64,000 nt of DNA from Gemmatimonas phototrophica (GCF_000695095.2 NZ_CP011454.1:3596001-3660000); one strand, 5' to 3'. Shown: positions 17,402 to 26,817, numbered from the stretch's first letter. The notes: generated by a model from the letters alone, not told the origin. Numbers and translations: made by a program.

Positions 17402-17806
17402 TCAGCGCGAGTGACGGTACATCATCTCCACGAGTTCGTCGTACATGGCCTCGGCTTCCACCGGGCCCTGTTGAATGGCGGCGGCGGCACAGTGCTTGAG
17501 ATGGTTGCGCATGAGTTCCCGCCCAACGGCGCGCAGCGCTTCGTGCACGCTGGCAATCTGGGTGAGAATGTCGGCGCAATAGCGATCATCGTCCACCATT
17601 TTCTGCAGACCGCGCACTTGCCCCTCAATGCGACGCAGGCGTTTCTGATTGCGCTCCTTGGCATCGCGGTCCACCGCGACGGCCTTGCGTCCATCAGCGG
17701 GAGTCTCGCCGTCTGCGGGCTGCGCGCCGCAGCCGCACCCCACCGTCCGGACGTCGAGTACAGAGGGAGCTTTGGCAATCTTGGGAGTGACGACTCGTGT
17801 GGGCAT
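17402..17806 (-). CDS. csoR: CsoR-family copper-sensing repressor with N-terminal Cys extension
   Basis: A 134-residue member of the CsoR/RcnR/FrmR family of all-helical metal-sensing repressors. The Cu(I) fingerprint is complete: Cys77 (RYCADIL), His102 and Cys106 (HLKHC), with the spacing of Mycobacterium CsoR (25 and 4 residues). The DNA-facing helix reads RLRRIEGQVRGLQKM. An extra ~45 residues precede the core and include VGCGCG (Cys24, Cys26), which is unusual. It lies 17 bp after copA in the same operon, and a CsoR-type operator lies in the operon promoter, so autoregulation is likely: copper binding releases the repressor. Confidence 0.92.
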   Translation of the reverse strand: MPTRVVTPKIAKAPSVLDVRTVGCGCGAQPADGETPADGRKAVAVDRDAKERNQKRLRRIEGQVRGLQKMVDDDRYCADILTQIASVHEALRAVGRELMRNHLKHCAAAAIQQGPVEAEAMYDELVEMMYRHSR

Positions 17807-17823
17807 GGCGCGCGAAGGAAACC

Positions 17824-20178
17824 TCAGTCGAAGGTGGCGCGACGGAGTCGCAGGGAATTGGTCACGACACTCACCGAGCTGAACGCCATCGCGGCGCTGG
17901 CCAGAATGGGACTGAGTTGCAGACCGAACGCCGGATACAGCGCGCCCGCCGCAACGGGGATGCCGATCACGTTGTAGACAAAGGCCCAGAAGAGATTCTG
18001 CCGCATCGTGCGCATGGTACGACGCGACAAGGCTATGGCACGGACCACGCCCTGCAGGTCGCCGCGCATCAGGACAATGTCTCCCGCTTCAACCGCGACA
18101 TCCGTCCCGCTGCCAATCGCCATCCCGACGTCCGCCTGCGCCAGCGCGGGGGCATCGTTGATGCCGTCACCCACCATGGCCACCACGGTCCCCTGCGCCT
18201 GAATTCGCTTGACCTCGGCCACCTTGCCGTCGGGGAGCACGCCCGCGACGACCCGGTCCACCCTTGCCGCTCGTCCAATGGCTTGTGCGGTGCGTTCATT
18301 GTCCCCCGTGAGCATGACCACCTGCAGCCCCATGGCATGCAAACGGGCAATAGCGGCGGTGGATGAGGCGCGGATCGGATCGGCCACGGCGATGAGGCCG
18401 ACCAGCTGACCGTCCATGGCCACGAACATGGGTGTCTTTCCATCATCGCTCAGACGCAACGCCTGATCCGCAAGTGGCGAAGTGCTCACACCCCAATCGG
18501 CCAAAAAGGCCGCGTTGCCCACGACCAGCGCGGCGTCACGGACGACGCCCTGTGCGCCACGTCCGGTTACCGAGGTGAACGACTCCGGTTCGTCCAGCAC
18601 CAGCGCACGAGTGGCCGCTTCACGCACAATGGCATCCGCCAGCGGATGCTCACTGGACCGCTCAAGACTCGCCACACGTTGCAGCAGCACATCCGCAGTG
18701 ACCTCAACGCCGGGCGCCAGGAGCACATCGGTCACGACGGGCTTGCCTTCGGTAATGGTGCCAGTCTTGTCGAGCACCACCGTGCCGATGTCGCCGGCTC
18801 GCTGCAGCGCTTCGCCGCCCTTGATGAGCACCCCCATTTCGGCGCCCTTACCACTGGCCACCATTACCGCGGTTGGCACCGCCAGTCCCATGGCACACGG
18901 GCAGGCGATGATCAACACGGCCACCGCCGCCGCAAACGCCCGCACCAGGGGTGCCGTATCGGCGGCCACGTACCAGACGCCAAAGGTGAGGACGGCCAGC
19001 AGCAGCACCACCGGCACAAACACGGCACTGATGCGATCGGCCAGATGCTGGATGGGCGCGCGGGTCCCCTGCGCATCGCGCATGAGCTTCACGATCTGCG
19101 CCAGCACGCTGCTGGCCCCGAGTGTGGTGGCGCGGTAGCGGAACGCGCCGGTGCGATTGATGGTCCCGCCAATCACCCGGTCGCCCGGATGCTTGCTCAC
19201 GGGCATGGATTCCCCGGTGAGCATGCTTTCGTCCACGGCGCTGTCTCCCTGCACCACTTCACCGTCCGTGGGGATGCGTTCACCGGGGCGCACGATGATG
19301 ACTTCATCAGGCTCCACGGTATCCACAGGCGCATCCACCTCCTCACCAAAGCGCGCCACGCGTGCCGTCTTCGGTTGGAGCGCCACCAAGGAGCGCAGGG
19401 CCGCCGAGGTACGCATTTTGGCGCGGGCCTCGAACATGTTGCCGGTGAGAATCAAGGCGATGATGATGATCACCGCCTCGTAGTACACATCGGGCATCAC
19501 GCCACGCGAAGTGAAGAAGACGGGCGACACCGTGGCCATGAGCGAATAGACAAACGCCGCGAGGGTGCCCACGCTGACCAGCGTATTCATGTCGGCCGCC
19601 CCATGACGCAGTGCCGCCCAGGCGCGCGTGTAGAAGTGCCGACCAGCCCACAGCATGACCAGCAACGTGGCGGCCAGCAACGCCAGCGTGAGCGCGCGCG
19701 CGGGGATGGCATACAGCCACGGCAGGACGGCCCGCAGGGTTGGATCGAGTGCGCTCATGCTCCAGCGCATGAACGGATCGGCCACGACCGCGTGCTGGTG
19801 TTCGCCGGCGAGGCTGCCCATGAGCGGCATGCTCACCAGCATCGCCAGGACACCAATCCCGCCGCTTACGAGCGCCTTTCGGCGCAGCGACTCATACTCG
19901 GCGGCCTGCGCGCGCTCGCGCGCTTCCTGTTCCTCGAACGCGGTTTGATCGGCGTCGGCCAGTGCCGCGCCATAGCCCGCGTCGCGAATGACATCGAGTA
20001 ACGCATCCGGCGTGATCGCGCCCGGATCGAAGGTGACCGTGGCGCTCTTCATCATGAGATTCACGGCGGCGTCGCTCACGCCGGGCGACTTCTGCAACGA
20101 GCGTTGCACGCGCGATGAACAAGCGGCGCACGTCATCCCGGTGACCGGGATGCGGAGTGTGGCTGTCGCTGATGTCAT
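17824..20178 (-). CDS. copA: Copper-translocating P-type ATPase
   Basis: A 784-residue P1B-type ATPase that exports Cu(I) from the cytoplasm. One N-terminal heavy-metal-associated domain carries GMTCAACSS. The membrane ion site is CPC in [13 protein letters not shown], the phosphorylation site is [11 protein letters not shown], and the hinge is [10 protein letters not shown]. Six to eight membrane segments are visible by hydrophobicity. The N-terminal linker carries a short charged insert ([15 protein letters not shown]). It is the middle gene of a copZ-copA-csoR operon, 46 bp after copZ and 17 bp before csoR, and should be induced by copper through the CsoR-type site at 20471-20487. Confidence 0.97.
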   Translation of the reverse strand: MTSATATLRIPVTGMTCAACSSRVQRSLQKSPGVSDAAVNLMMKSATVTFDPGAITPDALLDVIRDAGYGAALADADQTAFEEQEARERAQAAEYESLRRKALVSGGIGVLAMLVSMPLMGSLAGEHQHAVVADPFMRWSMSALDPTLRAVLPWLYAIPARALTLALLAATLLVMLWAGRHFYTRAWAALRHGAADMNTLVSVGTLAAFVYSLMATVSPVFFTSRGVMPDVYYEAVIIIIALILTGNMFEARAKMRTSAALRSLVALQPKTARVARFGEEVDAPVDTVEPDEVIIVRPGERIPTDGEVVQGDSAVDESMLTGESMPVSKHPGDRVIGGTINRTGAFRYRATTLGASSVLAQIVKLMRDAQGTRAPIQHLADRISAVFVPVVLLLAVLTFGVWYVAADTAPLVRAFAAAVAVLIIACPCAMGLAVPTAVMVASGKGAEMGVLIKGGEALQRAGDIGTVVLDKTGTITEGKPVVTDVLLAPGVEVTADVLLQRVASLERSSEHPLADAIVREAATRALVLDEPESFTSVTGRGAQGVVRDAALVVGNAAFLADWGVSTSPLADQALRLSDDGKTPMFVAMDGQLVGLIAVADPIRASSTAAIARLHAMGLQVVMLTGDNERTAQAIGRAARVDRVVAGVLPDGKVAEVKRIQAQGTVVAMVGDGINDAPALAQADVGMAIGSGTDVAVEAGDIVLMRGDLQGVVRAIALSRRTMRTMRQNLFWAFVYNVIGIPVAAGALYPAFGLQLSPILASAAMAFSSVSVVTNSLRLRRATFD

Positions 20179-20224
20179 GGAACCACCTCGTGGTCCTGTA
20201 CGCGAGGATGCGCTGGCGGGAGCG

Positions 20225-20434
20225 TCAGCGCGTCGCGACCACGGCGTAGCCCGCGTCGTCGATGGCCTGTGCGATCTGCGCGGGGGTGGTCTGCGCCGGA
20301 TCGAATGCCACGGTGGCGGTTCCGATGGCGACGGCTTCTACGGTGACGCCCGAGGTCTGCTGCAGGGCCTTGTCCACCGCCTTGACGCAGTGACCGCAGG
20401 ACATCCCGGTGATTTCAAAAGTGGCGTGCTGCAT
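20225..20434 (-). CDS. copZ: Copper chaperone, HMA domain
   Basis: A 69-residue single heavy-metal-associated domain. [15 protein letters not shown] supplies the CxxC copper site at the start of the first helix, and the fold is completed by [17 protein letters not shown] and a second helix. It delivers Cu(I) to CopA, encoded immediately downstream. The start is supported by AGGAG six bases upstream of the ATG. The gene is transcribed from the promoter at 20462-20490, whose spacer holds a CsoR-type palindrome. Confidence 0.95.
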   Translation of the reverse strand: MQHATFEITGMSCGHCVKAVDKALQQTSGVTVEAVAIGTATVAFDPAQTTPAQIAQAIDDAGYAVVATR

Positions 20435-20440
20435 GACATG

Positions 20441-20445
20441 CTCCT
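20441..20445 (-). promoter_or_regulatory. Ribosome binding site of copZ
   Basis: AGGAG on the minus strand, six bases before the copZ ATG. It is one of the few clear Shine-Dalgarno sites in the window and fixes the copZ start. Confidence 0.7.
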
Positions 20446-20461
20446 GATAGGGTGTGGGGGT

Positions 20462-20490
20462 ATATTACCAATACCCCTCCCGGGTATCAA
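20462..20490 (-). promoter_or_regulatory. Sigma-70-type promoter of the cop operon
   Basis: On the minus strand TTGATA (20485-20490) is followed after exactly 17 bp by TAATAT (20462-20467). Transcription would start near 20455, about 20 bases before copZ. The CsoR-like palindrome fills the spacer between the two boxes, so bound repressor would block RNA polymerase. Confidence 0.7.
20471..20487. promoter_or_regulatory. CsoR-type operator
   Basis: The palindrome ATACCC-CTCCC-GGGTAT matches the pseudo-palindromic TACCC...GGGTA pattern of known CsoR operators such as that of Bacillus copZA. A second, longer inverted repeat (GGGGTAT, 7-nt gap, ATACCCC, 20457-20477) shares one arm with it. Location between -35 and -10 of the copZ promoter and presence of csoR in the operon support the call. 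Confidence 0.75.
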
Positions 20491-20513
20491 GGAGTTGCCT
20501 CCAGCCGGTTGGG

Positions 20514-21434
20514 TCAGCCCACGCCGCCGCGAATGCGGAGCGGCGTCCCCCAGGGATCGCGGACCAGCTCTTCCTGCACTGCGAATCCTGCGCCACCGAG
20601 TGCAGCCAGCACATCGCCGGGCGATGGGACCACGATACTCCACTCGAGCAGTTGGGCATCGTGGGCGCCAGAGGCCGGGGCCGCTTCGGCCCAGGTATTG
20701 GTGCCCAGATGATGGTGGTATCCGCCGGCGCCAAGGAAGAGTGCCCCCGGATACCGCCAGACCATGCGATCGAACCCGAGCGCGTGGTGGTAGAAGGTGG
20801 CCGCGTGTGGGAGATCGCCGACGTGGAGATGGAGGTGCCCCATGACCGTGCCAGGTGGCATCCCTGTCCACGGATCACCCGCGGCGGATGCCACGACAGC
20901 CGGGAAATCCAACGGATCGGTGGCCATCATGAGCTCCTGACCGATACGCTGCCATGCCGCCCGCGGACGGTCGCGGTAGACCTCGATCCCCAACCCATCG
21001 GGGTCCTGGAGATAGACCGCCTCACTGACCAGATGGTCGCTGGCCCCCGCCCGCACACCCAGCCTGGCCAGATGCTGCACGAAGCGCCCCAGCGATGGCC
21101 GGTCGGGGAGCAGGATGGCAAAGTGATACAGCCCGAGCCGCGATCCCGGACGGACTGGCGTCGTGCCCGGTCGCCACTCCAGAACGACCAGCGGTTCGGA
21201 GGCACCGTTGACGCCGAGCTGCACCACATCGGCGGTGCGCGAGAGCTCCGTGAGCCCGAGCACCTGCTGGTACCACTGCTGCGAGCGCTCCAGGTGACTG
21301 ACCTGGAGACGAACCGGCCCCAGCCGCAGCTGCTGGGGCAACCGATACCCACGTGGCGCATCGCCGTAGCTGCCGGGGTGCGCGGGCTGCGCCACGGGCG
21401 CGCCGCCGAACATGTCGTGACTGGAAACTCCCAT
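20514..21434 (-). CDS. VOC-superfamily protein, CatE-like (ring-cleavage dioxygenase or glyoxalase fold)
   Basis: A 306-residue protein with two VOC modules (about residues 38-150 and 190-300). The first reads LGPVRLQVSHLERSQQWY, LYHFAILLP and DPDGLGIEVYRDRP; the second GHLHLHVGDLPHAATFYHHALG, then HHHLGTN. Two tandem VOC modules with His and Glu metal ligands are the layout of extradiol (catechol 2,3-) dioxygenases of the Bacillus CatE type. Those enzymes open catecholic rings and are often controlled by MarR or thiol-stress repressors. The upstream region has a strong promoter placed so that the transcript would start at the ATG, plus an 11-bp palindrome. Function beyond the fold is inferred. 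Confidence 0.82.
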   Translation of the reverse strand: MGVSSHDMFGGAPVAQPAHPGSYGDAPRGYRLPQQLRLGPVRLQVSHLERSQQWYQQVLGLTELSRTADVVQLGVNGASEPLVVLEWRPGTTPVRPGSRLGLYHFAILLPDRPSLGRFVQHLARLGVRAGASDHLVSEAVYLQDPDGLGIEVYRDRPRAAWQRIGQELMMATDPLDFPAVVASAAGDPWTGMPPGTVMGHLHLHVGDLPHAATFYHHALGFDRMVWRYPGALFLGAGGYHHHLGTNTWAEAAPASGAHDAQLLEWSIVVPSPGDVLAALGGAGFAVQEELVRDPWGTPLRIRGGVG

Positions 21435-21441
21435 ACATCGA

Positions 21442-21470
21442 ATTATTTCCGTTTACACAATCATTGTCAA
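21442..21470 (-). promoter_or_regulatory. Promoter of the VOC gene (leaderless layout) with palindrome
   Basis: On the minus strand TTGACA (21465-21470), 17 bp, then AATAAT (21442-21447). Only 7 bases separate the -10 box from the ATG at 21434, so the mRNA would begin at or next to the start codon. The perfect palindrome ACAAT-C-ATTGT (21457-21467) overlaps the -35 box and spacer and resembles MarR-type operators. Confidence 0.55.
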
Positions 21471-21598
21471 GCTAATCATGTTCGTTTCGTCCATAAGGTG
21501 TTGATGAATGCTGGGGTGAGTCGGCACCCCGGCGTCACAGGACGCATTGAGCGAGGGTAGAATGAATTTGAGGTCCATATCGAACCCCCGGAGGGCGC

Positions 21599-22090
21599 AT
21601 GCGTTCTGTACGCTGGTTCAGCCGCCGTAGCCGCACCACCGTGATTGGTGCGGCACTCGTAATGCCGTTCGTCGCGGGCGCGTGTGCGCGACAGTCGAAA
21701 CCCACCGCTGCCCCGACACCGGAGAGCAGTGGCTCCGGCCGGACCGCTCCTACCATGGAGTCAATCAATTCCGTGGAGGAGGGGGCGTTTGGCCAACAGC
21801 CGGTTTCCCGGGTGGAAGAGTTGTTCGTTGGCCGGTTTCCAGGTGTTCAGGTGCTGAACGTCAACGGTCAGGTGCAAGTCCGCATCCGCGGGGCCTCCTC
21901 GTTCAACGCCAATACCGAACCACTCATTCTGGTCGATGGGCAGCAGATGACGCAGGGATCGGGCGGCCTGATCGGCCTCAACCCTCGCGACATCCATAAG
22001 ATCGAGGTGCTCAAGGATGCCGTCTCGATGGCGGAGTTCGGAGTTCGGGGCAGCAATGGCGTCATCCGCATCACGACGAAACGTCAGTAA
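21599..22090 (+). CDS. Lipoprotein-like protein with an isolated TonB-receptor plug domain
   Basis: A 163-residue exported protein. Residues 1-29 form a signal with RRSR and a hydrophobic core ending VAGAC, a weak lipobox. After a Ser/Pro-rich linker, residues ~70-163 match the plug domain of SusC/TonB-dependent receptors: VQVRIRGASSF, PLILVDGQ, LNPRDIHKIEVLKDA, EFGVRGSNGVIRITTK. No beta-barrel follows; the gene ends right after the plug. A full receptor has a ~600-residue barrel after this point, so this is either a free plug-like adaptor or a decayed receptor. GGAGGG lies just upstream of the ATG. Function is unknown. Confidence 0.8.
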   Translation: MRSVRWFSRRSRTTVIGAALVMPFVAGACARQSKPTAAPTPESSGSGRTAPTMESINSVEEGAFGQQPVSRVEELFVGRFPGVQVLNVNGQVQVRIRGASSFNANTEPLILVDGQQMTQGSGGLIGLNPRDIHKIEVLKDAVSMAEFGVRGSNGVIRITTKRQ

Positions 22091-22142
22091 GCGTCATCAC
22101 CAAGCCCGCCGTTTCCCGTATCTTTCGGGATATGGAGACCCT

Positions 22143-22709
22143 ATGAGAACGTTTATCCGTGCTTTCCATTTGGTCGTGGTGTTGGCGTGCAGCGCGGCGG
22201 CAGCCCACGCCCAGCACCCGGCCGATGTGTCGTTCATGCAGGGGATGATTGGCCATCACGCGCAGGCGGTGCAGATGACCGCGCTCGTCGAAGTGCGCAC
22301 GCGCACTCCGGAGCTGCGCCTGCTCGCCGAGCGCATCACGGTGTCGCAGCGCGACGAAATTGACATCATGTCGCGCTGGCTCAACGAACAGAAACAGCCG
22401 ATCCCACCATCGGATCCGCATGCCATGCACCCCATGGCTCCAGGCCACGGGGCGCACGCCATGCCCGGCATGTTGTCGTCCGCCCAGATGGACAGCCTGA
22501 CCGCGGCCCGTGGTGTCTCGTTTGACACCCTCTTCCTGCAGTACATGATTCAGCATCACGAAGGAGCGCTGGTCATGGTCGCCGACCTGCTGCAGGTGAA
22601 TGGCGCCGCGCGCGACCCGCAGATCTTTCAGTTTGCGTCTGATGTGGATACCGATCAGCGCGCCGAAATTCGCCGCATGCGCACCCTGCTGAACACCTTG
22701 AAGCGGTAG
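22143..22709 (+). CDS. DUF305 protein, exported
   Basis: A 188-residue protein with a signal peptide (about residues 1-23, ending AAAHAQ). DUF305 has a ferritin-like helical fold with paired motifs, here FMQGMIGHHAQAVQM and LQYMIQHHEGALVM, each with a His-His pair that may bind metal. A His/Met-rich linker (HAMHPMAPGHGAHAMPGM) suggests copper or another soft metal, which is an inference. GGAG lies six bases before the ATG at 22143. It directly precedes the LVIVD-repeat gene and may be co-transcribed with it, an arrangement seen with secreted metal proteins. Confidence 0.87.
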   Translation: MRTFIRAFHLVVVLACSAAAAHAQHPADVSFMQGMIGHHAQAVQMTALVEVRTRTPELRLLAERITVSQRDEIDIMSRWLNEQKQPIPPSDPHAMHPMAPGHGAHAMPGMLSSAQMDSLTAARGVSFDTLFLQYMIQHHEGALVMVADLLQVNGAARDPQIFQFASDVDTDQRAEIRRMRTLLNTLKR

Positions 22710-22734
22710 TAGCGCGTCCGTGTTGTTTCGCAGC

Positions 22735-24507
22735 ATGTTGTCCCCTTCCCTTTCTCCTGCCCAGATGTCTCCTCTCGTCTTTTCTTCGCCGCGGCGCCGT
22801 CTGGCCGGGGCGGCGTTTTCGCTCGCCGTACTGGCCGGAACGGCCGGTGCCCAGGACCCTCGTGTTGGCCTCAAAGCGGGTCTCAACGACGCCGGCCAAG
22901 CCATCAAGAACGTGGAGTTGGTGTCGCACACTCCCAAGCGCGATGGGTGGTTCAATCCCAAGGCGCTGGGTGATTTCGGCTTTGCCAACTCCGACCTCGC
23001 CTTCCAGAAAAACCTCGTCTTCCAGGGCGGGTGGCATGGCTGGCAAGCGTGGGATATCAGCAACCCCAAGGCGCCGGTGCTCCGAAAGTCGTTTGTCTGC
23101 CAGGGTGGACAAGGGGATCTCTCCGTACACGGCACGCTGCTGTTCATGTCGGTGGAGGATCTGGTGGGACGCGTGGATTGCGGCACACAGGGCGTGACGG
23201 ACACCGTCAGCACCGACCGCTTTCGCGGCGTGCGCATCTTCGACATCAGCGATATCGACAACCCGAAGCAGGTCGCAGCCGTGCAGACGTGCCGAGGGTC
23301 GCACACGCACACGCTGGTCACCGACAAGAACGACAAGGCCAACGTCTACGTGTATGTGCAGGGCACCGGCCCGGTGCGGTCGCCCAACGAATTGGCCGGG
23401 TGCAACGCTTCACCCAATGACTCCACCACGTCGTACTTCCGCATCGAAGTGATCAAGGTGCCGTTGGCCGCGCCGCAGTCGGCCCAGATCGTGAACATGC
23501 CCCGCATTTTTGCCGATGCGCAGGGGAACGTGGCCGGCCTGTGGAAGGGTGGCAGCCATGGCACTGGGACGCAAAACACCGGCACCACCGACCAATGCCA
23601 CGACATCACCGCGTATCCAGAGATTGGCCTCGCCGCGGGCGCCTGCTCGGGGAACGGCATCCTGCTGGACATCAGCAATCCGGCCAATCCACGCCGCATT
23701 GACGAGGTCATCGACCCGAACTTTGCGTACTGGCACTCGGCCACCTTCAACAACGCCGGGTCCACGGTGCTGTTCACCGATGAATGGGGCGGCGGCACCT
23801 CACCGCGCTGCCGGGACACGGACAAGCCCACCTGGGGAGCCGACGCACTGTTTTCGCTGGGCGCTGACCGCAAACTGAAAGCCGCCGGGTACTTCAAGAT
23901 TCCCGCTGCGCAGGGTGCCAACGAAAACTGCGTCGCGCACAACGGCTCGCTCATTCCCGTACCGGGACGCGACATCATGGTGCAGGCGTGGTATCAGGGT
24001 GGCATGTCCATCTTCGATTTCACCAACGCCGCCAAGGTGCAGGAAATTGCGTACTTCGATCGTGGCCCCATTGCCGAGCAGCTTACGTTGGCCGGCTACT
24101 GGAGCACGTACTGGTACAACGGACACATTGTCGGCTCGGAGATTGGCCGCGGGCTGGACATTTTCTCACTCACCCCGAGCGAGTTTCTGTCGCAGAACGA
24201 AATTGACGCGGCCAAGCTGGTCCAGTACGACGAAGTCAATCCGCAGCTCCAGACGCGCATCACGTGGCCGGCGGCATTCCCGGTGGCGCGCGCGTACGTC
24301 GATCAGCTGGCACGCAGCAACGGCCTGCCCGCCGCTCGCCTTGCGGCGGTGGACAAGACCCTCGATGCAGCACAGAAGGCCGCTCCCGCCGCACGCAAGC
24401 AGGCGCTGGGATTGCTCGCGTCTCAACTGGCGGGAGATGCGGCCAAGTCCAGCGACGCCGCCAAGGTTCGCCTGCTGCAGGATGTGGTGAAACAGCTGGC
24501 GAAGTAG
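22735..24507 (+). CDS. LVIVD-repeat secreted protein
   Basis: A 590-residue exported protein. The signal sequence ends near AGTAGAQDP. Repeats of the type GGWHGWQAWDISNPKAP, RGVRIFDISDIDNPKQV, GILLDISNPANPRRI and GGMSIFDFTNAAKV mark LVIVD/beta-propeller blades. The C-terminal ~90 residues are a helical, Ala-rich tail (DKTLDAAQKAAPAARKQALGL). Such proteins are surface or periplasmic propellers of unknown function. The frame has a GTG at 22720, an ATG at 22735 and an ATG at 22765; none has a good ribosome site and 22735 is a compromise. A strong hairpin follows the stop. Confidence 0.82.
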   Translation: MLSPSLSPAQMSPLVFSSPRRRLAGAAFSLAVLAGTAGAQDPRVGLKAGLNDAGQAIKNVELVSHTPKRDGWFNPKALGDFGFANSDLAFQKNLVFQGGWHGWQAWDISNPKAPVLRKSFVCQGGQGDLSVHGTLLFMSVEDLVGRVDCGTQGVTDTVSTDRFRGVRIFDISDIDNPKQVAAVQTCRGSHTHTLVTDKNDKANVYVYVQGTGPVRSPNELAGCNASPNDSTTSYFRIEVIKVPLAAPQSAQIVNMPRIFADAQGNVAGLWKGGSHGTGTQNTGTTDQCHDITAYPEIGLAAGACSGNGILLDISNPANPRRIDEVIDPNFAYWHSATFNNAGSTVLFTDEWGGGTSPRCRDTDKPTWGADALFSLGADRKLKAAGYFKIPAAQGANENCVAHNGSLIPVPGRDIMVQAWYQGGMSIFDFTNAAKVQEIAYFDRGPIAEQLTLAGYWSTYWYNGHIVGSEIGRGLDIFSLTPSEFLSQNEIDAAKLVQYDEVNPQLQTRITWPAAFPVARAYVDQLARSNGLPAARLAAVDKTLDAAQKAAPAARKQALGLLASQLAGDAAKSSDAAKVRLLQDVVKQLAK

Positions 24508-24559
24508 GCACACCACTCCCAGCGCCACTCCCCGCGCGGGATCCATGCGGGTTGAATGC

Positions 24560-24584
24560 GGGGCACCAGCACAGCTGGTGCCCC
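24560..24584. terminator. Hairpin between convergent genes
   Basis: A perfect 11-bp stem (GGGGCACCAGC) with loop ACA lies between the LVIVD gene and the convergent flavin monooxygenase gene. No T tract follows. Confidence 0.65.
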
Positions 24585-24591
24585 GTTGCCG

Positions 24592-25620
24592 TTACCCCAA
24601 CGCCTTGCGTACCGCCGGCGCGACCACCGTGCCGTACAGTTCAATACAGCGCAGCACATCCGCGTGCGGCATGGGGCCCACGGTGAACTGGATCATCATG
24701 CGGTTGTGATGAAACAGTTCGTGCTCGAAGAGAATCTTGTCGATCACTTCCTGTGGGCTCCCCAGCAGCATGGCGCCACGTGGTGACCGTTCAAAATCAA
24801 ACTGCTGTCGCGTTGGCATGGGCCAGCCACGCTCACGCCCAATGCGCCCCATGGTATCGATATACGGCGGGAATACCAACTCGGCCGCGCGGTCCACGCT
24901 ATCGGCAATGAATCCGTGGGAATTGATGCTCACCGGCAACGTATCGGGATGGTGACCGGCCTCGGCGGCAGCACTGCGATACAGGTCCACCAGCGGCACA
25001 AAACGCTCCGGCATGCCGCCAATAATGGCCACGGCCAACGGCAGGCCGAGTGTGGCGGCACGCACCACGGACTGCGGTGTTCCGCCCACGGCAATCCACA
25101 CGGGCAAAGGCTGTTGCACGGGGCGCGGATACACACCGCGATCGTGAATCGGCGCCCGATGTGTACCCTGCCAGGTCACCCGTTCGCTGTCGCGGAGCGC
25201 GAGGAGCAGCTCGAGCTTCTCCGAGAACAGCTCGTTGTAGTCGTCCAGACTCTGCCCGAACAACGGATACGACTCAATGAAGCTGCCGCGACCGGCGGTG
25301 ATCTCCGCCCGGCCATTGGACAATTGATCCAGCGTGGCAAACTGCTGAAAGACGCGCACAGGGTCGTCCGAGCTGAGCACCGTAACCGCGCTGGTCAGCT
25401 TGAGACGTGACGTGCGAGCCGCCGCGGCGGCCAGAATCATGGCTGGGGCCGACACGGCATAGTCGGGGCGATGATGCTCCCCCACCCCGAAGACATCGAG
25501 CCCCACCTGATCGGCGAGCACAATCTCTTCCAGGAGCTGGCGGGTACGCAGCGCAGCGGCGGTAGGGTCGCCTACACGGCGAGGATCGGTCTCGCCGAAC
25601 GAATATATGCCGAGTTCCAT
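24592..25620 (-). CDS. LLM-class flavin-dependent oxidoreductase (luciferase-like)
   Basis: A 342-residue bacterial luciferase-like TIM-barrel flavoprotein. Characteristic segments are [14 protein letters not shown] at the N-terminus, [19 protein letters not shown] (the conserved His pair), [20 protein letters not shown], and [20 protein letters not shown]. These enzymes use FMNH2 or F420 to oxidise diverse small molecules; family members of this type are annotated as CE1758-like FMN monooxygenases. The ATG at 25620 begins the first strand of the barrel; 34 open codons before it overlap the divergent kinase region and are not conserved-looking. Confidence 0.88.
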   Translation of the reverse strand: MELGIYSFGETDPRRVGDPTAAALRTRQLLEEIVLADQVGLDVFGVGEHHRPDYAVSAPAMILAAAAARTSRLKLTSAVTVLSSDDPVRVFQQFATLDQLSNGRAEITAGRGSFIESYPLFGQSLDDYNELFSEKLELLLALRDSERVTWQGTHRAPIHDRGVYPRPVQQPLPVWIAVGGTPQSVVRAATLGLPLAVAIIGGMPERFVPLVDLYRSAAAEAGHHPDTLPVSINSHGFIADSVDRAAELVFPPYIDTMGRIGRERGWPMPTRQQFDFERSPRGAMLLGSPQEVIDKILFEHELFHHNRMMIQFTVGPMPHADVLRCIELYGTVVAPAVRKALG

Positions 25621-25764
25621 GGGAGGAAACTTGCGATTGGCGCAAGAAAAGGGCACCAGCCGCGACTTGAGCGGGCCCAATCGGACGTCTTGGTGATGTA
25701 CATCACGGTTGCACGGTCTCAATCCAACGGCCTACAGCAGAGCTGCGTGGCTCAGCGTACAATT

Positions 25765-26805
25765 ATGGTTGTGAGCCACTCTTCATCCGCCACCGATGCG
25801 GCCTTGCGCGAGCGCCTTCAGCGGCAGCTGGGAGACGCGTACGTGATTAGCCGTGAACTTGGCGGTGGGGGCTCCTCGCGGGTTTTTCTTGCGACTGAGA
25901 CCGCTCTGGACCGCCCGGTGGTGCTCAAGGTACTGCCTCCCGAGCTCACCGACGGTGTGGACAGCGCCCGCTTTCGTCGGGAGGTGCTCATTGCGGCCCG
26001 TCTGCAGCATCCCCATCTGGTGCCGCTACTCACGGCGGACGAAGGGGTAGCGTCCAACGAGGACAACGCGCTACGCTGGTTCACCATGCCCTATGTGGAG
26101 GGGCAGTCACTCCGGGAATGGCTGAACAAGCGTGGGGCTTTCCCCATTCCCGATGCCTCCCGCTTGCTCCGGGAGCTGGCCACCGCACTCGCCTACGCCC
26201 ACGCCAAGGGAGTGATTCACCGGGATATCAAGCCGGAGAACATCCTGATGTGTGAAGGGGTGTCGATGATCTCCGATTTTGGCGTCGCCAAGGCCCTCGA
26301 CGATGCCAGTGCCGATGCGGTGAGCACGGGTCGTCGCGTTACAACGGTGAGTATGACACTTGGCACGCCTGCCTACATGGCACCGGAGCAGGTGAACAAT
26401 GCCAAGGTCGTGGATCACAAGGCCGATCTGTACGCCTTTGCCTGCGTGGCCTACGAGGTGCTCACCGGCGCGCCCCCATTCGTGCGCCCGTCGTTGCGCG
26501 CAACGCTGGCGGCACAGCTTCGCGACCTGCCGGTTCCGCTCGCTGAACGTCGCCCCGAGATCCCCGCGCCACTGGCCGATATCCTGATGCGCTGCCTGGC
26601 CAAGGATCCGCTGCAACGACCACACTCCGCCACCGCCATCATCAAGGTGCTGGACACGTTGTCCGCATCACCTGCAGTTCCTGCCCCCGCACCGGCGCCG
26701 CCACCCACCAGGGCGCGGTCGACCGCGCCCGGATTGACCAAGACCATGATCGTGGTGGCGGTACTGCTGGTTGCCGTGGTGGCGTGGTGGGTGTTTGGCC
26801 TGTAG
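25765..26805 (+). CDS. Membrane-anchored Ser/Thr protein kinase
   Basis: A 346-residue Hanks-type kinase. The Gly-rich loop is GGGGSSRVFLATE, the catalytic Lys is in VVLKVLPPE, the catalytic loop HRDIKPENIL, the Mg-binding DFGVAK and the activation segment ends GTPAYMAPEQ. After the kinase domain (about residues 20-290) a Pro/Ala-rich linker leads to one C-terminal membrane segment (MIVVAVLLVAVVAWWVFGL) with almost nothing outside, so there is no sensor domain. This truncated PknB-like layout is common in Gemmatimonadota and Acidobacteriota. It may be reversed by the PP2C phosphatase at 34720, which is unlinked. Confidence 0.92.
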   Translation: MVVSHSSSATDAALRERLQRQLGDAYVISRELGGGGSSRVFLATETALDRPVVLKVLPPELTDGVDSARFRREVLIAARLQHPHLVPLLTADEGVASNEDNALRWFTMPYVEGQSLREWLNKRGAFPIPDASRLLRELATALAYAHAKGVIHRDIKPENILMCEGVSMISDFGVAKALDDASADAVSTGRRVTTVSMTLGTPAYMAPEQVNNAKVVDHKADLYAFACVAYEVLTGAPPFVRPSLRATLAAQLRDLPVPLAERRPEIPAPLADILMRCLAKDPLQRPHSATAIIKVLDTLSASPAVPAPAPAPPPTRARSTAPGLTKTMIVVAVLLVAVVAWWVFGL

Positions 26806-26817
26806 GCCGACCCTGCG

